Of a stretch of 45,263 bases of DNA, positions 24,663 through 34,460 are shown piece after piece. This DNA is from a virus: the IMG/VR virus record IMGVR_UViG_3300025102_000063, positions 1-45,263 of that record; one strand, written 5' to 3'. The position numbers were made by a program, and so were the translations under genes. The notes beneath the pieces are model-generated. The model ran no database searches. It saw nothing but the letters and a program-made list of their open reading frames with translations, and was not told the origin of the DNA. Within the stretch, counting starts at the first letter, position 1. Each line of letters begins with the position of its first letter.

Positions 24663-26654
24663 ATGGCTAACGGACCAAGATTAAAACGTCAAGGAGGATT
24701 CAAGTCCCCAAGCGGGCTTGACAGTCTTATGCAACTTTTACAAGTTGGAAGTGGAGTTGCGCAATCTGTTCAGCAAAACAGAAATAAAAGAGATGATTAT
24801 GACCTTAAAATGATTGGAATTCTTGCAGGAAATTATGAGTCAGAATACAACTCTTCTGTTCTTGATGAAAACATAAAAGCGGTTGAAGCATATAAAAATA
24901 AAAAAATGAACAATATGAGCAATAATGCATTTGAAACTTATGATGTTGTTTATAATCAAATGAAAAACCAGCAAAATCGAAATCTTCAGTTTAAAACCGA
25001 TATGAGTGCCCTTGACAGTCTTTCAAACAATGCAGGAAACTGGGCAACAGACCTTTATGAGAATTGGGAATTAAAAACTCCTCAAGAACAAGATGCTTTA
25101 ATAGCGTCTGGTGCCAAAGATTCTTTTGGTGTTCCTTATAGTAAAAATTATTCCGAAGCAAAGAAAAAAGATTTTTTAAAAATTTCAGAAAAATGGGCAG
25201 AAGCAAAAGACAAAATGGGCCAATATGATTCAAGGCGAATGACAGCGTTTCACACATCAAAAATGGCAAACTTAGAAATGATTGTTGATGGAGCTTTAGA
25301 TTTTTATGGTGATGGTCAAATGAGTGAGCTTGAAATAACCACAATAAAAAATGCAGTAAAATCAAGAAATGCAAAACCTATTCAAGATTTAATGCAAACA
25401 CAAGCTAGGCAAGAAGGCAACGCTACAACAGTTTTATTTAATGAGCTTGAAAAAAGTAAAAAACTTATTGGAGATACTAAACAAGCTTTAAAAGATGAGA
25501 GATTTACAGTTCCATATAAAAATGTTAAAAATTTATTAAACACTACTGGAGGAATGAGGGAAACTTTGCCAGAATATATCGGGCTTGATGACAACGATGA
25601 TTATACAATTGACCTTAGCGATGGAAGTCCTCTTGCAAATCAATATAAACGGATGCTTGAAACTGATTTAGCAGAAGAGCAAGAAAAATTAACAAAAAAA
25701 ATGCCTACATATGAAAAAATTACAGGAAAAAATTATGCAGACATGTTCGACTTGTCAAATGATTTTCTTGGAATTCCAGAAACTGTACCACCGCCCCTTA
25801 CTGTACCACCGCCCCTTGTAGGTGAGGTTAAAACTCAAAGCGATGCAACAGAAATTTTAAAAAATTACACTGACTATAGTTCTAATATAGAAAATTTAAA
25901 ACCTGGGGCAAGAAATTCAGTAGAACCTATAATAAAAAGAAGAACAGATGATTTAAATAATTATATAGAATTAATTGATAATATAAAAATTGGAGAAGGA
26001 TTGGCTATTGGGAACAAAGCCTTAGAAGCATTTGCAAAAGAAAAAAATCTTAAATTAGAGGATGCAAAAGAATTTTTAAAATTTTATAAACAAAAGTTTC
26101 CTAAATCTCAAGATGCTACACATGAATATGTAGTTGAAGAAAGTATGCGTGGATTACGACAAATATTAGAGGTTGAAGAAGGGAAGGATGGCAGGTATGA
26201 CAGAAATTCTTATCAATATATTTCAAATGCACCATTAAGCTTTGAAGAATTAAATAAAATTGAAAAAATATTTAATGCAGATAAAGCTAATTATAACAAA
26301 ATTTTAGAAAATAAAAAAATACTAGAAAATGCTAAAGAAACTAAAACCCCAGAATACGTTAATTTGCTTAAACAAGAAGCTAAATTTTTGCAAAAATGGA
26401 TGGGGGGAACCGAAAGAGAAGGTGGAAGAAAAATGCAAGGTGGGTTTAAAAACCCATACACAGAAGAATTTTCAAAAATTGAAGGTGATTATTTTGGAGC
26501 AGGTATATGGGGTGCAGGAAATCCTGGAAAAATTAAAGGAATGGCAGATGCTCTTAATTCTTCTTTATCTTTTTATAATGATTTTTTAAAATCTCAATCG
26601 GACGAAAAATCAAAAAAATTGGGAGCAATTATAAATCAATCTTCAGTTAAATAA
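24663..26654 (+). CDS. Large coiled-coil internal virion protein
   Basis: This 663-residue protein is almost entirely helical and Lys/Glu/Asn-rich. The N-terminus has a basic stretch and SLMQLLQVGSGVAQSVQQNR. Long heptad-like segments fill residues 25-330. A Pro-rich hinge built from an exact tandem repeat (TVPPPLTVPPPL) at about residue 376 separates two halves. A long helical core protein next to the 2236-residue protein fits a podovirus ejectosome partner. No enzymatic motif is visible. Confidence 0.6.
   Translation: MANGPRLKRQGGFKSPSGLDSLMQLLQVGSGVAQSVQQNRNKRDDYDLKMIGILAGNYESEYNSSVLDENIKAVEAYKNKKMNNMSNNAFETYDVVYNQMKNQQNRNLQFKTDMSALDSLSNNAGNWATDLYENWELKTPQEQDALIASGAKDSFGVPYSKNYSEAKKKDFLKISEKWAEAKDKMGQYDSRRMTAFHTSKMANLEMIVDGALDFYGDGQMSELEITTIKNAVKSRNAKPIQDLMQTQARQEGNATTVLFNELEKSKKLIGDTKQALKDERFTVPYKNVKNLLNTTGGMRETLPEYIGLDDNDDYTIDLSDGSPLANQYKRMLETDLAEEQEKLTKKMPTYEKITGKNYADMFDLSNDFLGIPETVPPPLTVPPPLVGEVKTQSDATEILKNYTDYSSNIENLKPGARNSVEPIIKRRTDDLNNYIELIDNIKIGEGLAIGNKALEAFAKEKNLKLEDAKEFLKFYKQKFPKSQDATHEYVVEESMRGLRQILEVEEGKDGRYDRNSYQYISNAPLSFEELNKIEKIFNADKANYNKILENKKILENAKETKTPEYVNLLKQEAKFLQKWMGGTEREGGRKMQGGFKNPYTEEFSKIEGDYFGAGIWGAGNPGKIKGMADALNSSLSFYNDFLKSQSDEKSKKLGAIINQSSVK
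25782..25817 (+). repeat. Exact 18-base tandem duplication
   Basis: ACTGTACCACCGCCCCTT occurs twice head to tail (25782-25799 and 25800-25817) and encodes TVPPPLTVPPPL. It is a likely polymerase-slippage site that changes the length of a Pro-rich linker without breaking the frame. Confidence 0.9.
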
Positions 26655-26657
26655 TAA

Positions 26658-29600
26658 ATGCCAAAAACTCAGCAAACAATAGATTATTTACAAAAAGCAA
26701 GAAACGAAGGTCCTTCGCATTATAAAAGACTTTCAGATGAAGCTCTATATTACAATTTAAGAACTCAAAACAAAATAACCGACTTAACGTCTTGGGATTC
26801 TCAAGACAAAGCTCTTGGTTATGGAAAATACTCACAAACAGCCCCAGAACAACAGTACCAGCAAGAAGGAGACATAAACACCCTTCAACAATACTCAGAC
26901 TATTGGATAGATGAAAATTCTTACGATTGGGCCAAGGCTGCATATAATCGTTCTTTAACAGGAAATGTTGAGCAACTTATGACAGGAAAGCAGCGTTATG
27001 ATGTTGATGATACAGATTTTAACATACTTGAAGATATTGGTGCAAGCCTTTTATCGTTTATTATGCCTCTTGATATATTTAGTATGTTTACAGGTGGACT
27101 TGCAGGTAAAGCTTTAAGCAAAGGCCTTGCTAAAGGCATGGCAAACAAAGCAAATTCTCAAATATTAAAAAAACTTCCAAAATCAATTTCTAAATGGAGC
27201 CCTGAAGAAACATCCGCCCTTATGTCTACGCTATCATCAGGACAAAAAATGTTAGTAGGAGCAGCAGGACAGGCCCCTGCGTTAGCTGTTTATGAAGGAG
27301 CTATGGGGGGAGTTCAAGCAGGACTTAATGGGGACAATGTATTAGGAGGAGTAACTTATGGAGTTCTTCATGGAGGATTTTTAGGAGGTGTTACTGGAGC
27401 TGTAGGTACAGGATTAGGCGGGTTGCAGGCAAAACTATTGCAAAAAGGGCAAAAAGAAGCTCTTACAGGATTCGAGAAGTTTAGAGCATATGGATTTTAC
27501 GGAATGCCAGGACAGGTATTAGGAGAAGCTGTAACTTTTACAGGAATAAATACAGCGGAGAGAATGTATCATGCAATTAAAAGTGGCGAAGACGTAGATG
27601 CTAACGCTATATTGAGGGATTTTTACCATGACGTAGGAATGACAACTTTTCTTAAAGGTAAACAAAAAGTCATGAAATATGGTAGTGATGTAATTAATGA
27701 TATAAAGCAAGCCTCAAGACAAGAAATCATAAAAAAACAAGACATAGAGAACAAAACTAACGATATAAAAAGCAACGTTAGAAAAAATATTAATGAAGAC
27801 CCTAATATATCTGATAGGAATAAAGATGAGATTAATTCTTCTTTTGATAAAGACGCTATATCCGTTGATGCGACTTTAAAGGACAAGTCAACAGAGCTTG
27901 ATAATCTTGATTTAAAATTAAAAACATTTATTAAGTATCTTGATGATGGCGTTTTTACAGACAAGGATGTTGCACGCAAACAATTAACTGATTTAAAAAA
28001 CAGCTTAGTGGAAGCTGATGGAGTTATAGATAATTACTTAAAAGAAAAAGGTGGTGCAGAGTCAGATGTTGCATTTGCAAGCAATCTTGAAAAAAGAGCA
28101 CGACAAGCTAAAGAACAATTCAAAAAAATTGATGCAGATATAGACGCAAAATTTGATGCTTACATTAAGTCAAAAGGCGATGAGTCAGATATTCATGTTC
28201 CTTTTGGATTTAAAACTTTAAAAGAAGCAAAAGAAAAATCAATGACCTTGACAGATTCTGAAATATCTAATGAGGCAAACAAGTTTGGAATTGATACAAC
28301 AGGAAAGCTTGCTGACAAGGCTCAAAGAGATGTAATCATTGAAAGAATATATGAATCTGAAAAATCTGAATTTTTAAAGAAAAAAGAAATACAAGAAGCT
28401 CCTATTAAAAAAATGGGAGAAGAGGTTGGTGAGATAGTAGAGCAAAAGCTGGGACAGTTTACAGATGTTGAAGGAAGAACAATAAAAATTCCAGAAAAAA
28501 AATATAAAAAAATTGAAGAAACGAGCAAGAAACAATTAGAAATAGATTATGTTAAGGATAGCGCAGGAGATTTAATAAAAAAAACCGTTAAAGAAGTTAG
28601 TGCGGACATAGGTAAAAAAGACCCTTTTATAGAAACTGTAGTTGAAAGAAGTTTGCAGAGCGTTAGCAAGGGAGAGCCTACAAAATCAACCATAAAGGCT
28701 TACAAGCCTAAGATTAAAAGTTTTTTTAAATGGATTAACAAGAAAAAAATGGACGTTACGGAGGCAACGGAACAAGACATTGTTAATTTTTTCAAAGAAT
28801 CTCAAGGAAAATCTTTAAAAGAAATTAATCCATCTGATGCATCTGCAATTAGAGCTATATTTAAATGGATGTCAAGCAAAAGAGGGTTAAACATAGACGA
28901 CCCTTCTTTGGGCCTTGAAGCCACATTTAAAGCATATAATACACAGTCAAAAAGAAGGCAAAAGAACTTACCTAAACCTGAAAAATTTAGCAAAGATATA
29001 GAAAAAATGACTGCTGAATTTGAAAAAGATGCACCAAATAAAGAAATTGCAGACAGAGCTAATATTTTTGTTAAAATTGCTCATGATTCAGGGGTTAGAA
29101 ATCAAGAATTTTTTACAAGAGATATTAAAGGTTCTGGCATAAAAGTTAAAGACATAAAGCATATTAAAAATGGAAAAGTAGAAGAAGGAATTGATTTATC
29201 TAAAGGTGCTAAAAATTTTATTGACATGCGTCCAGCCACAGGAAAAGGTAAGCAAGCTAGAGAAATACCTATAAAATTAGAAACAGCAAAAGAAATTGAT
29301 GCTTTTGTAAAAAAATACAAAATTGAAGAAAATAGTAGTTTGCTCGGAGATAGCAATAAAAATCCCATAAGAAAACTAGTTAATGACAAATTAAAAAAAC
29401 TGTACGACAAAGCCCAAATAGATGATGTTCGTGATGTTCTTCAGCAAGAAGGTTATTTTACCACAAAAAACTTCACCGACAAAGATACTCGTTTACTTAA
29501 TTATATTCTTGGACATGACATGACAGCTATTGAAAAAATTTACACAAAAGATGTAAGTAAAATAACAATAGTCGAAGCTGGTTTTGAGGCTATGAATAAA

Positions 29601-32600
29601 ATTTGGGGTCAAAGAGGAAAAACTGTAAAAGAAAAGTTCCAAAAAGTTACTCCTGAGTTGCAAAATAAAATTGATACAGGCATTGAGATACAAGTAAAAC
29701 AAAAAGAATATTTTGAATCAATTCCTGCTTATAAAAAAATAATAATAAATTTAAAGAAAAAATTTGGCAACAATAAAGGAAATAGAATTTTAGGAAGAAT
29801 ACGTGGTCATATTATTGATGTTGCTGACGGAAAAGTAAGGCTAGATACATTGCCTCACGAGGTTTCGCATTATGTTGTAGATGTGTTAAATCAGTTTGGA
29901 ACAAACAAAGACAAGTCTTTAATCAAAAGAGGTGTTAATTTTTTTGCTAAAGATTTAAAAAGGAAAAAAGGTGAAAGTCTAGAAAGTTTTGCAGAAAGAA
30001 AAGAAGAGCTTCTTGTTCAAAGAGTTGGAGAGCTTGCAGCTGGGCAAATAACTAATAGAACAATGATGTCTAAGTTTAAAAATTGGGTAAAGGCAGTCAA
30101 CTCAAGAATGAAAGAGTTTTTTGGTATTGCCAATAAAGACGATATTGCTTTTATATTATCAAGAAGAGTTGTTAAAGGTAATATACCTGTGAGTAGGCAA
30201 GTTGAAAACTATATTAGTGGACTTAATGACCACTTTCAAACAGTCAAAGAAGACCCATCTAGAGTAAAGTCATATAACAAAGAATTAAAAAAACAAGAGC
30301 AAAGGTTGCTTGATGAAGGTATTGAAGGTGGAAGAGGCTTTTTAGACGAAACAAGGGCCATGTTTGGTATTGAGCCTTCTGGAACAGGAAGAAAAGCTTT
30401 AGACACGTCAGTAGCATCTTACGAAAGGTATCTTCGGGAACTTGAATCTCACGCTGAGATTATCCCTAAAGTTAAAAAAGGTGAAACAATGATTGAAAGG
30501 CTTGCAGAAGAGTATAATGTGACTCAAGACGAGCTTTCTAATGTTGTTGTTAATCTTGGAGAACCTTCAGGAATAGCTTCTAACATGTCTAAAAAATCAA
30601 AAGCTTACATCACACATTACATTAAAACTCATGGAAAGAAAACTAAGCCTACATCTATATCTGCTGGAGAAGTTACTCAACTATCAGGAGACAGGCTTAC
30701 ATGGGTTCAAAGTGCAGGAAAAATGTTTTTACCTGCTTATTATTTTATTCAAAAGCATGGAGGCAAAGCTGGAGAAAAAATAGCTGACAGAATATTGGGT
30801 TTTGATGTTGCTTTGCATACAGAGTTTAAAGGCCCTGGGGAAGTTCATATTAACAATATAAAAAAAATTCTTGGGGGGAAAAAATCTGACTTTGTTCGCA
30901 ATTTTGATTTAGATAGAAGTGCTGCTTTATTAAAAGCAGAAAAAGAAGGAAAAACATTTGGCATAAAAATGTCTAGAGAAGAAAAGAAGTTTATAGAAGA
31001 CATGAAGATTGATGGCACTGAAGCAAATCTGGCATACAAAGAACACAAAGCATTAACTAACTTTTATTGGAAAAAACTTGGCGGAGAGGTTAAAAAAATA
31101 ACAAATAAAGCTGAGTATGAAAAATTTTTAAAAGAATATAATGAAAAATTTGTTGTTGATTATCATACAAGAAAAGTAACTCAAGAAGCTATAAACCATT
31201 TTACAAAAGAAAAATCAGATTCAAAGCACATACAAACACTAGTTGATGAAAATTTGAAAAGAGCTGCAAGTCAAGACGCTATAGCTCACGCTAAAAAATT
31301 ACATAAAAGCTCTAAAAACATAACGCCTAATCATAGTAAGAACATGGCTATAAACGAAAGTTATAAAAAAACTTTTACAAATAAATACAATGAAAACTTA
31401 AAAAGTGAAAGGCTGAGAATTGAAATTGCTGATGGTGTTATGGCCTTGTTGACACAACAACACTCAAAAGTTAAAAATTCATATCTATTGAAAAGAGGGC
31501 CATTGTTGCCTGAATATATTGAGATAACCAAAAGAAATGGTCAGAAGAAAATAATACAGACATATGAGTCTAGCATATCTAGGTCTATTGACCCGTACGT
31601 TGCAGGAATGTCAAAATATTTAGCAACATTAAGGTATTTTCCTGAGTATACAGGGTTAGGAGGAAAGTACACAGTAGGTTCTTCAAGATTGTTGCAGCTA
31701 AAGACCATAATTAAGGATAAAGAAGTAGGTAAGTACGCTAAAGATACTATTGAAAGACTTCTTGGGGTTTACAAAGAAAACGAATCACATGCAAGGGTAG
31801 CAGATTTTCTAGGAGCAACCGCTCATTTGTCAGCAGCAGCTGGACTATCTTCTCCAACATCTGGAATTAAAAATCTTCTTATTGGGATACCTAGAAGTAT
31901 TGCTTCTTTTGGATTGGGGAACACTGGCAGAGGGATATTGAAGGCACTTAATACAAATTCGTGGGACGAAGCCAGAGCAAAAGGAACTCTTGACTTTGGT
32001 TCTAAGGGAATGGAGCTGCCCACTGCTAGCTTAGGTAGAAAAGGAATGTTAAAATACTTTAGCATGGAAAATTTATTTAGATATGTCAATTTTATGACAC
32101 CTACGGAAAATGTAAACAGAATAGTTTCAATGGAAGCTGGAAAACTTTATTTTACAAACAATCTTCAAATGTTGAGAGGTAAGACGGGAATATTTGGAAA
32201 ATCAAGCCCTGCTAAAATAAAAAGATTATATAAAGACCAATACAAACTTCCTGAGTCTGAAATTAAATTTCTTGAAAAAGGAGATTTATCTACAATTGAG
32301 GGAACTAAAAGATTAGAAAACATTCAAAGACATGTAGAGTTTTATTCTCATGCTTCAGCCCAAGGGACAACATCGATTGGCCTTATTCCTAATTGGGCAG
32401 GAAGCCAACTTGGAAAACCTTTAACATTGTTTATGAGAATGGCATATTCTACTACGTTTGATAGTTATAAAAACTACCTTAAGCCTGCAATAAAACATGG
32501 AAACATAGCTCCTTTAGCAAAAGCTTTAATGGCGCATGCGGTTTCAGGTTATGCTTTATATGCCATGTATGAAACATTGTTTGATAAAGAGCCAACAGAT

Positions 32601-33368
32601 AGCGCAGGGACAGCAGGAGATAAAATGTTCATGTATTTATGGCGTTCAGAGTTTTTAGGATTATTTGGAGGTGTTATATCTCCATATGACGATGGAACTT
32701 TTCAAAGTATATCAGACCCAGTTATTATTCGGAATCTGAGCAATGGTAAAAAAGAACTTTGGAATTTTATTGGGGGCAAGGAAAGCTTTGAAGATGCTAG
32801 CCAAAATTGGCTAAAGAAAAGCTTAGTTTTATATTCTCAATATGAAAATTTTAAAAAAGTCAAAGGCAATAAAGCCTACAGTGAAATGCTTGTTATGAAC
32901 AATTGGGAAAAACAGTTTAAAAAACAATTTGATGTAGCTCCATCTCGAAATGAAGATTACTCAGTTAGAACTGTTTACTATAGAAAACTTAAAGAAGCTT
33001 TGTGGGAAGGAAAAGAAAAAGAAATTGAAAGGCACTACATAAGTGCTTACAACTATTTAGTTACTGATATAATGGAAAATAGGCCAGGAACAGTTACAGC
33101 GACACAAGCGCACAAACTTGCAATCCAAAGATTAAAGTCTTCAGTTAAGTATATGGCTCCAGTTTCTTTTACTAAAAAAGGCAAATACGTAGTCACTCCA
33201 CGTAGAGAATATTTAACATGGGTTGAAAAGAATTTTGGTAAAGAAGGTTTAAAAAGAATTAAAGAACAAGAATACCAATACAGACTCAGAAAAAAATTAT
33301 TTGAAAAGACTGTTGCAAATAAAAAATTATGGCGTGAAAAGTCTGTGTTTGCTAATATATCTGGTTAG
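26658..33368 (+). CDS. Giant polyvalent virion protein with tyrosine-recombinase and zinc-peptidase domains
   Basis: The 2236-residue protein ends the late arm. Residues about 105-330 hold Gly/Ala-rich, membrane-prone helices. A coiled-coil region spans about 350-660. A tyrosine-recombinase-like domain follows: a core-binding part from about 675 (TIKAYKPKIKSFFKWINKKK) and a catalytic part with GVRNQE (R814), a GKGKQAREIPI strand, DDVRD (R925; Asp replaces the usual His), LGHDMT (H953) and IYTKD (Y962). HEVSH at 1067-1071 is a zincin motif, with a possible third ligand in EELLVQRVGE. The C-terminal 600 residues contain hydrophobic helices such as AYSTTFDSYKNYLKPAIKHG. Such multi-domain proteins are known in phages as large polyvalent proteins, thought to be injected with DNA. 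I see no other integrase. The final 17 bases overlap a convergent gene. Confidence 0.8.
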   Translation: MPKTQQTIDYLQKARNEGPSHYKRLSDEALYYNLRTQNKITDLTSWDSQDKALGYGKYSQTAPEQQYQQEGDINTLQQYSDYWIDENSYDWAKAAYNRSLTGNVEQLMTGKQRYDVDDTDFNILEDIGASLLSFIMPLDIFSMFTGGLAGKALSKGLAKGMANKANSQILKKLPKSISKWSPEETSALMSTLSSGQKMLVGAAGQAPALAVYEGAMGGVQAGLNGDNVLGGVTYGVLHGGFLGGVTGAVGTGLGGLQAKLLQKGQKEALTGFEKFRAYGFYGMPGQVLGEAVTFTGINTAERMYHAIKSGEDVDANAILRDFYHDVGMTTFLKGKQKVMKYGSDVINDIKQASRQEIIKKQDIENKTNDIKSNVRKNINEDPNISDRNKDEINSSFDKDAISVDATLKDKSTELDNLDLKLKTFIKYLDDGVFTDKDVARKQLTDLKNSLVEADGVIDNYLKEKGGAESDVAFASNLEKRARQAKEQFKKIDADIDAKFDAYIKSKGDESDIHVPFGFKTLKEAKEKSMTLTDSEISNEANKFGIDTTGKLADKAQRDVIIERIYESEKSEFLKKKEIQEAPIKKMGEEVGEIVEQKLGQFTDVEGRTIKIPEKKYKKIEETSKKQLEIDYVKDSAGDLIKKTVKEVSADIGKKDPFIETVVERSLQSVSKGEPTKSTIKAYKPKIKSFFKWINKKKMDVTEATEQDIVNFFKESQGKSLKEINPSDASAIRAIFKWMSSKRGLNIDDPSLGLEATFKAYNTQSKRRQKNLPKPEKFSKDIEKMTAEFEKDAPNKEIADRANIFVKIAHDSGVRNQEFFTRDIKGSGIKVKDIKHIKNGKVEEGIDLSKGAKNFIDMRPATGKGKQAREIPIKLETAKEIDAFVKKYKIEENSSLLGDSNKNPIRKLVNDKLKKLYDKAQIDDVRDVLQQEGYFTTKNFTDKDTRLLNYILGHDMTAIEKIYTKDVSKITIVEAGFEAMNKIWGQRGKTVKEKFQKVTPELQNKIDTGIEIQVKQKEYFESIPAYKKIIINLKKKFGNNKGNRILGRIRGHIIDVADGKVRLDTLPHEVSHYVVDVLNQFGTNKDKSLIKRGVNFFAKDLKRKKGESLESFAERKEELLVQRVGELAAGQITNRTMMSKFKNWVKAVNSRMKEFFGIANKDDIAFILSRRVVKGNIPVSRQVENYISGLNDHFQTVKEDPSRVKSYNKELKKQEQRLLDEGIEGGRGFLDETRAMFGIEPSGTGRKALDTSVASYERYLRELESHAEIIPKVKKGETMIERLAEEYNVTQDELSNVVVNLGEPSGIASNMSKKSKAYITHYIKTHGKKTKPTSISAGEVTQLSGDRLTWVQSAGKMFLPAYYFIQKHGGKAGEKIADRILGFDVALHTEFKGPGEVHINNIKKILGGKKSDFVRNFDLDRSAALLKAEKEGKTFGIKMSREEKKFIEDMKIDGTEANLAYKEHKALTNFYWKKLGGEVKKITNKAEYEKFLKEYNEKFVVDYHTRKVTQEAINHFTKEKSDSKHIQTLVDENLKRAASQDAIAHAKKLHKSSKNITPNHSKNMAINESYKKTFTNKYNENLKSERLRIEIADGVMALLTQQHSKVKNSYLLKRGPLLPEYIEITKRNGQKKIIQTYESSISRSIDPYVAGMSKYLATLRYFPEYTGLGGKYTVGSSRLLQLKTIIKDKEVGKYAKDTIERLLGVYKENESHARVADFLGATAHLSAAAGLSSPTSGIKNLLIGIPRSIASFGLGNTGRGILKALNTNSWDEARAKGTLDFGSKGMELPTASLGRKGMLKYFSMENLFRYVNFMTPTENVNRIVSMEAGKLYFTNNLQMLRGKTGIFGKSSPAKIKRLYKDQYKLPESEIKFLEKGDLSTIEGTKRLENIQRHVEFYSHASAQGTTSIGLIPNWAGSQLGKPLTLFMRMAYSTTFDSYKNYLKPAIKHGNIAPLAKALMAHAVSGYALYAMYETLFDKEPTDSAGTAGDKMFMYLWRSEFLGLFGGVISPYDDGTFQSISDPVIIRNLSNGKKELWNFIGGKESFEDASQNWLKKSLVLYSQYENFKKVKGNKAYSEMLVMNNWEKQFKKQFDVAPSRNEDYSVRTVYYRKLKEALWEGKEKEIERHYISAYNYLVTDIMENRPGTVTATQAHKLAIQRLKSSVKYMAPVSFTKKGKYVVTPRREYLTWVEKNFGKEGLKRIKEQEYQYRLRKKLFEKTVANKKLWREKSVFANISG

Positions 33369-33798
33369 TAAACAATTCTTTGATTGGCAACAATGCCATT
33401 TGAGACATTTTATCATCACCACCCATTATAAGCTTTAATTTACCCTCAGCATGGAGCTTTTTTATCTTATCCCTTAGTAGCTGTGTCTTGAAAATAAAAC
33501 CTCCCTCAATCACGTTTTTATAACTAAGCAAATGAATCCATGTTTCTGCTTCCGTTGCAGATATGCCTGATAATTTGCCTCTACACCGTATCTCAACCGC
33601 TATGTTCCCTGTAGTCTTCCATATATCTCTCTCTGTCTTGACCTCTACCTTTGTATTCTTACTTTGAAACGCTTCAACAAAATCCTCTCCAAGCCTTCCA
33701 AACTCTAAATCGTGGTCAAACTTTAGCTGTACTTCTTCAGTTACTGGCATCCATCTTCCTCCTTTATGTATTTCTGCAGGCCCTAAGACCTCAATCAT
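33352..33798 (-). CDS. PD-(D/E)XK-like nuclease
   Basis: The start is taken at the ATG at 33798 (148 residues), overlapping the previous stop; a TTG six codons earlier is open but less likely. Core motifs (numbered from that upstream TTG) are FGRLGEDFV with E44, then VEVKTE with E58 and K60, then TTGNIAVEIRCRGKLSGISAT. The E...E-x-K layout followed by TGNI-x-x-E and SGI is a pattern of small phage nucleases of the PD-(D/E)XK fold. It may process DNA ends or junctions with the RuvC-like protein. It closes the minus-strand arm and its stop lies inside the end of the giant plus-strand gene. Confidence 0.7.
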   Translation of the reverse strand: MIEVLGPAEIHKGGRWMPVTEEVQLKFDHDLEFGRLGEDFVEAFQSKNTKVEVKTERDIWKTTGNIAVEIRCRGKLSGISATEAETWIHLLSYKNVIEGGFIFKTQLLRDKIKKLHAEGKLKLIMGGDDKMSQMALLPIKELFTNQIY

Positions 33799-33994
33799 TT
33801 TCTTTAAGGTCAGCAATTCTTTCCTCTAATGTGTCTATGTCATTAAACCCTTGCATCTGTATCACCATATCCGTTAATGATGAATGACACCAGACGCAAA
33901 ACGATACTGGACATATTCCAAAGTAACCCACTATATCTCCTGCTTCCTCATCTATATCGCTACCACATATTGTGCACTCAGGCTCATTTTTCAT
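33791..33994 (-). CDS. Small zinc-finger protein
   Basis: This 67-residue protein contains CTICG near residue 8 and CVWCH near 33, with an extra Cys at ICPVSF, enough to bind one zinc. The C-terminal 25 residues are helical and acidic. It overlaps the RuvC-like gene upstream and the nuclease gene downstream by a few bases, so the three are co-translated. Role unknown, perhaps DNA binding. Confidence 0.65.
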   Translation of the reverse strand: MKNEPECTICGSDIDEEAGDIVGYFGICPVSFCVWCHSSLTDMVIQMQGFNDIDTLEERIADLKEND

Positions 33995-34460
33995 CTTTAA
34001 AATGTTCCTTCATTGCATAATCAGCAATCAATATTGAGTCTGATGTCATTAAAGTTACGTTAAGCTTTGGATATAAAGACTTGGCTTTTTCTTTAAGCCA
34101 CCTCTTTCTATCTTGATACTCAAGGTCTTTACTACATCCAAAATATTTAATCCATTCATTTGGAAGGCAAGTCTGCAATGGTATCTCATGGCAGGCAACG
34201 ATAGCCATCCATTGTCCATAATTAACACCATATGCAAATGCTGACCTAACTGCGTTATTGGGTCTTGCCCACACTCTTTCCATTAACAGCTTAACATCGT
34301 AAGAAGAGGTGTCTCCAACGAGCAAAGTAAACAATATTGCCATATCTTCTGTCCTTTGGGGACATTTATAAGTCTTCACATCTTTCCCATGAATCATGGT
34401 GATTCCCCCAGATTTTCCTGGGTCAATTCCTATATATTTAAAATGGGAGTTCTTTTTCAT
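33984..34460 (-). CDS. ruvC: RuvC-like Holliday junction resolvase
   Basis: The 158-residue protein has the RNase H-like nuclease layout of RuvC: IGIDPGKSGGI with D13, LLMERVWA with E61, and a C-terminal TSDSILIADYA with D141 and D147. The enzyme resolves four-way junctions made in recombination and helps clear branches before packaging. Its length is normal for RuvC. The start overlaps the end of the helicase gene, and downstream genes are equally tight, so it belongs to the replication and recombination operon. Confidence 0.85.
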   Translation of the reverse strand: MKKNSHFKYIGIDPGKSGGITMIHGKDVKTYKCPQRTEDMAILFTLLVGDTSSYDVKLLMERVWARPNNAVRSAFAYGVNYGQWMAIVACHEIPLQTCLPNEWIKYFGCSKDLEYQDRKRWLKEKAKSLYPKLNVTLMTSDSILIADYAMKEHFKDEK

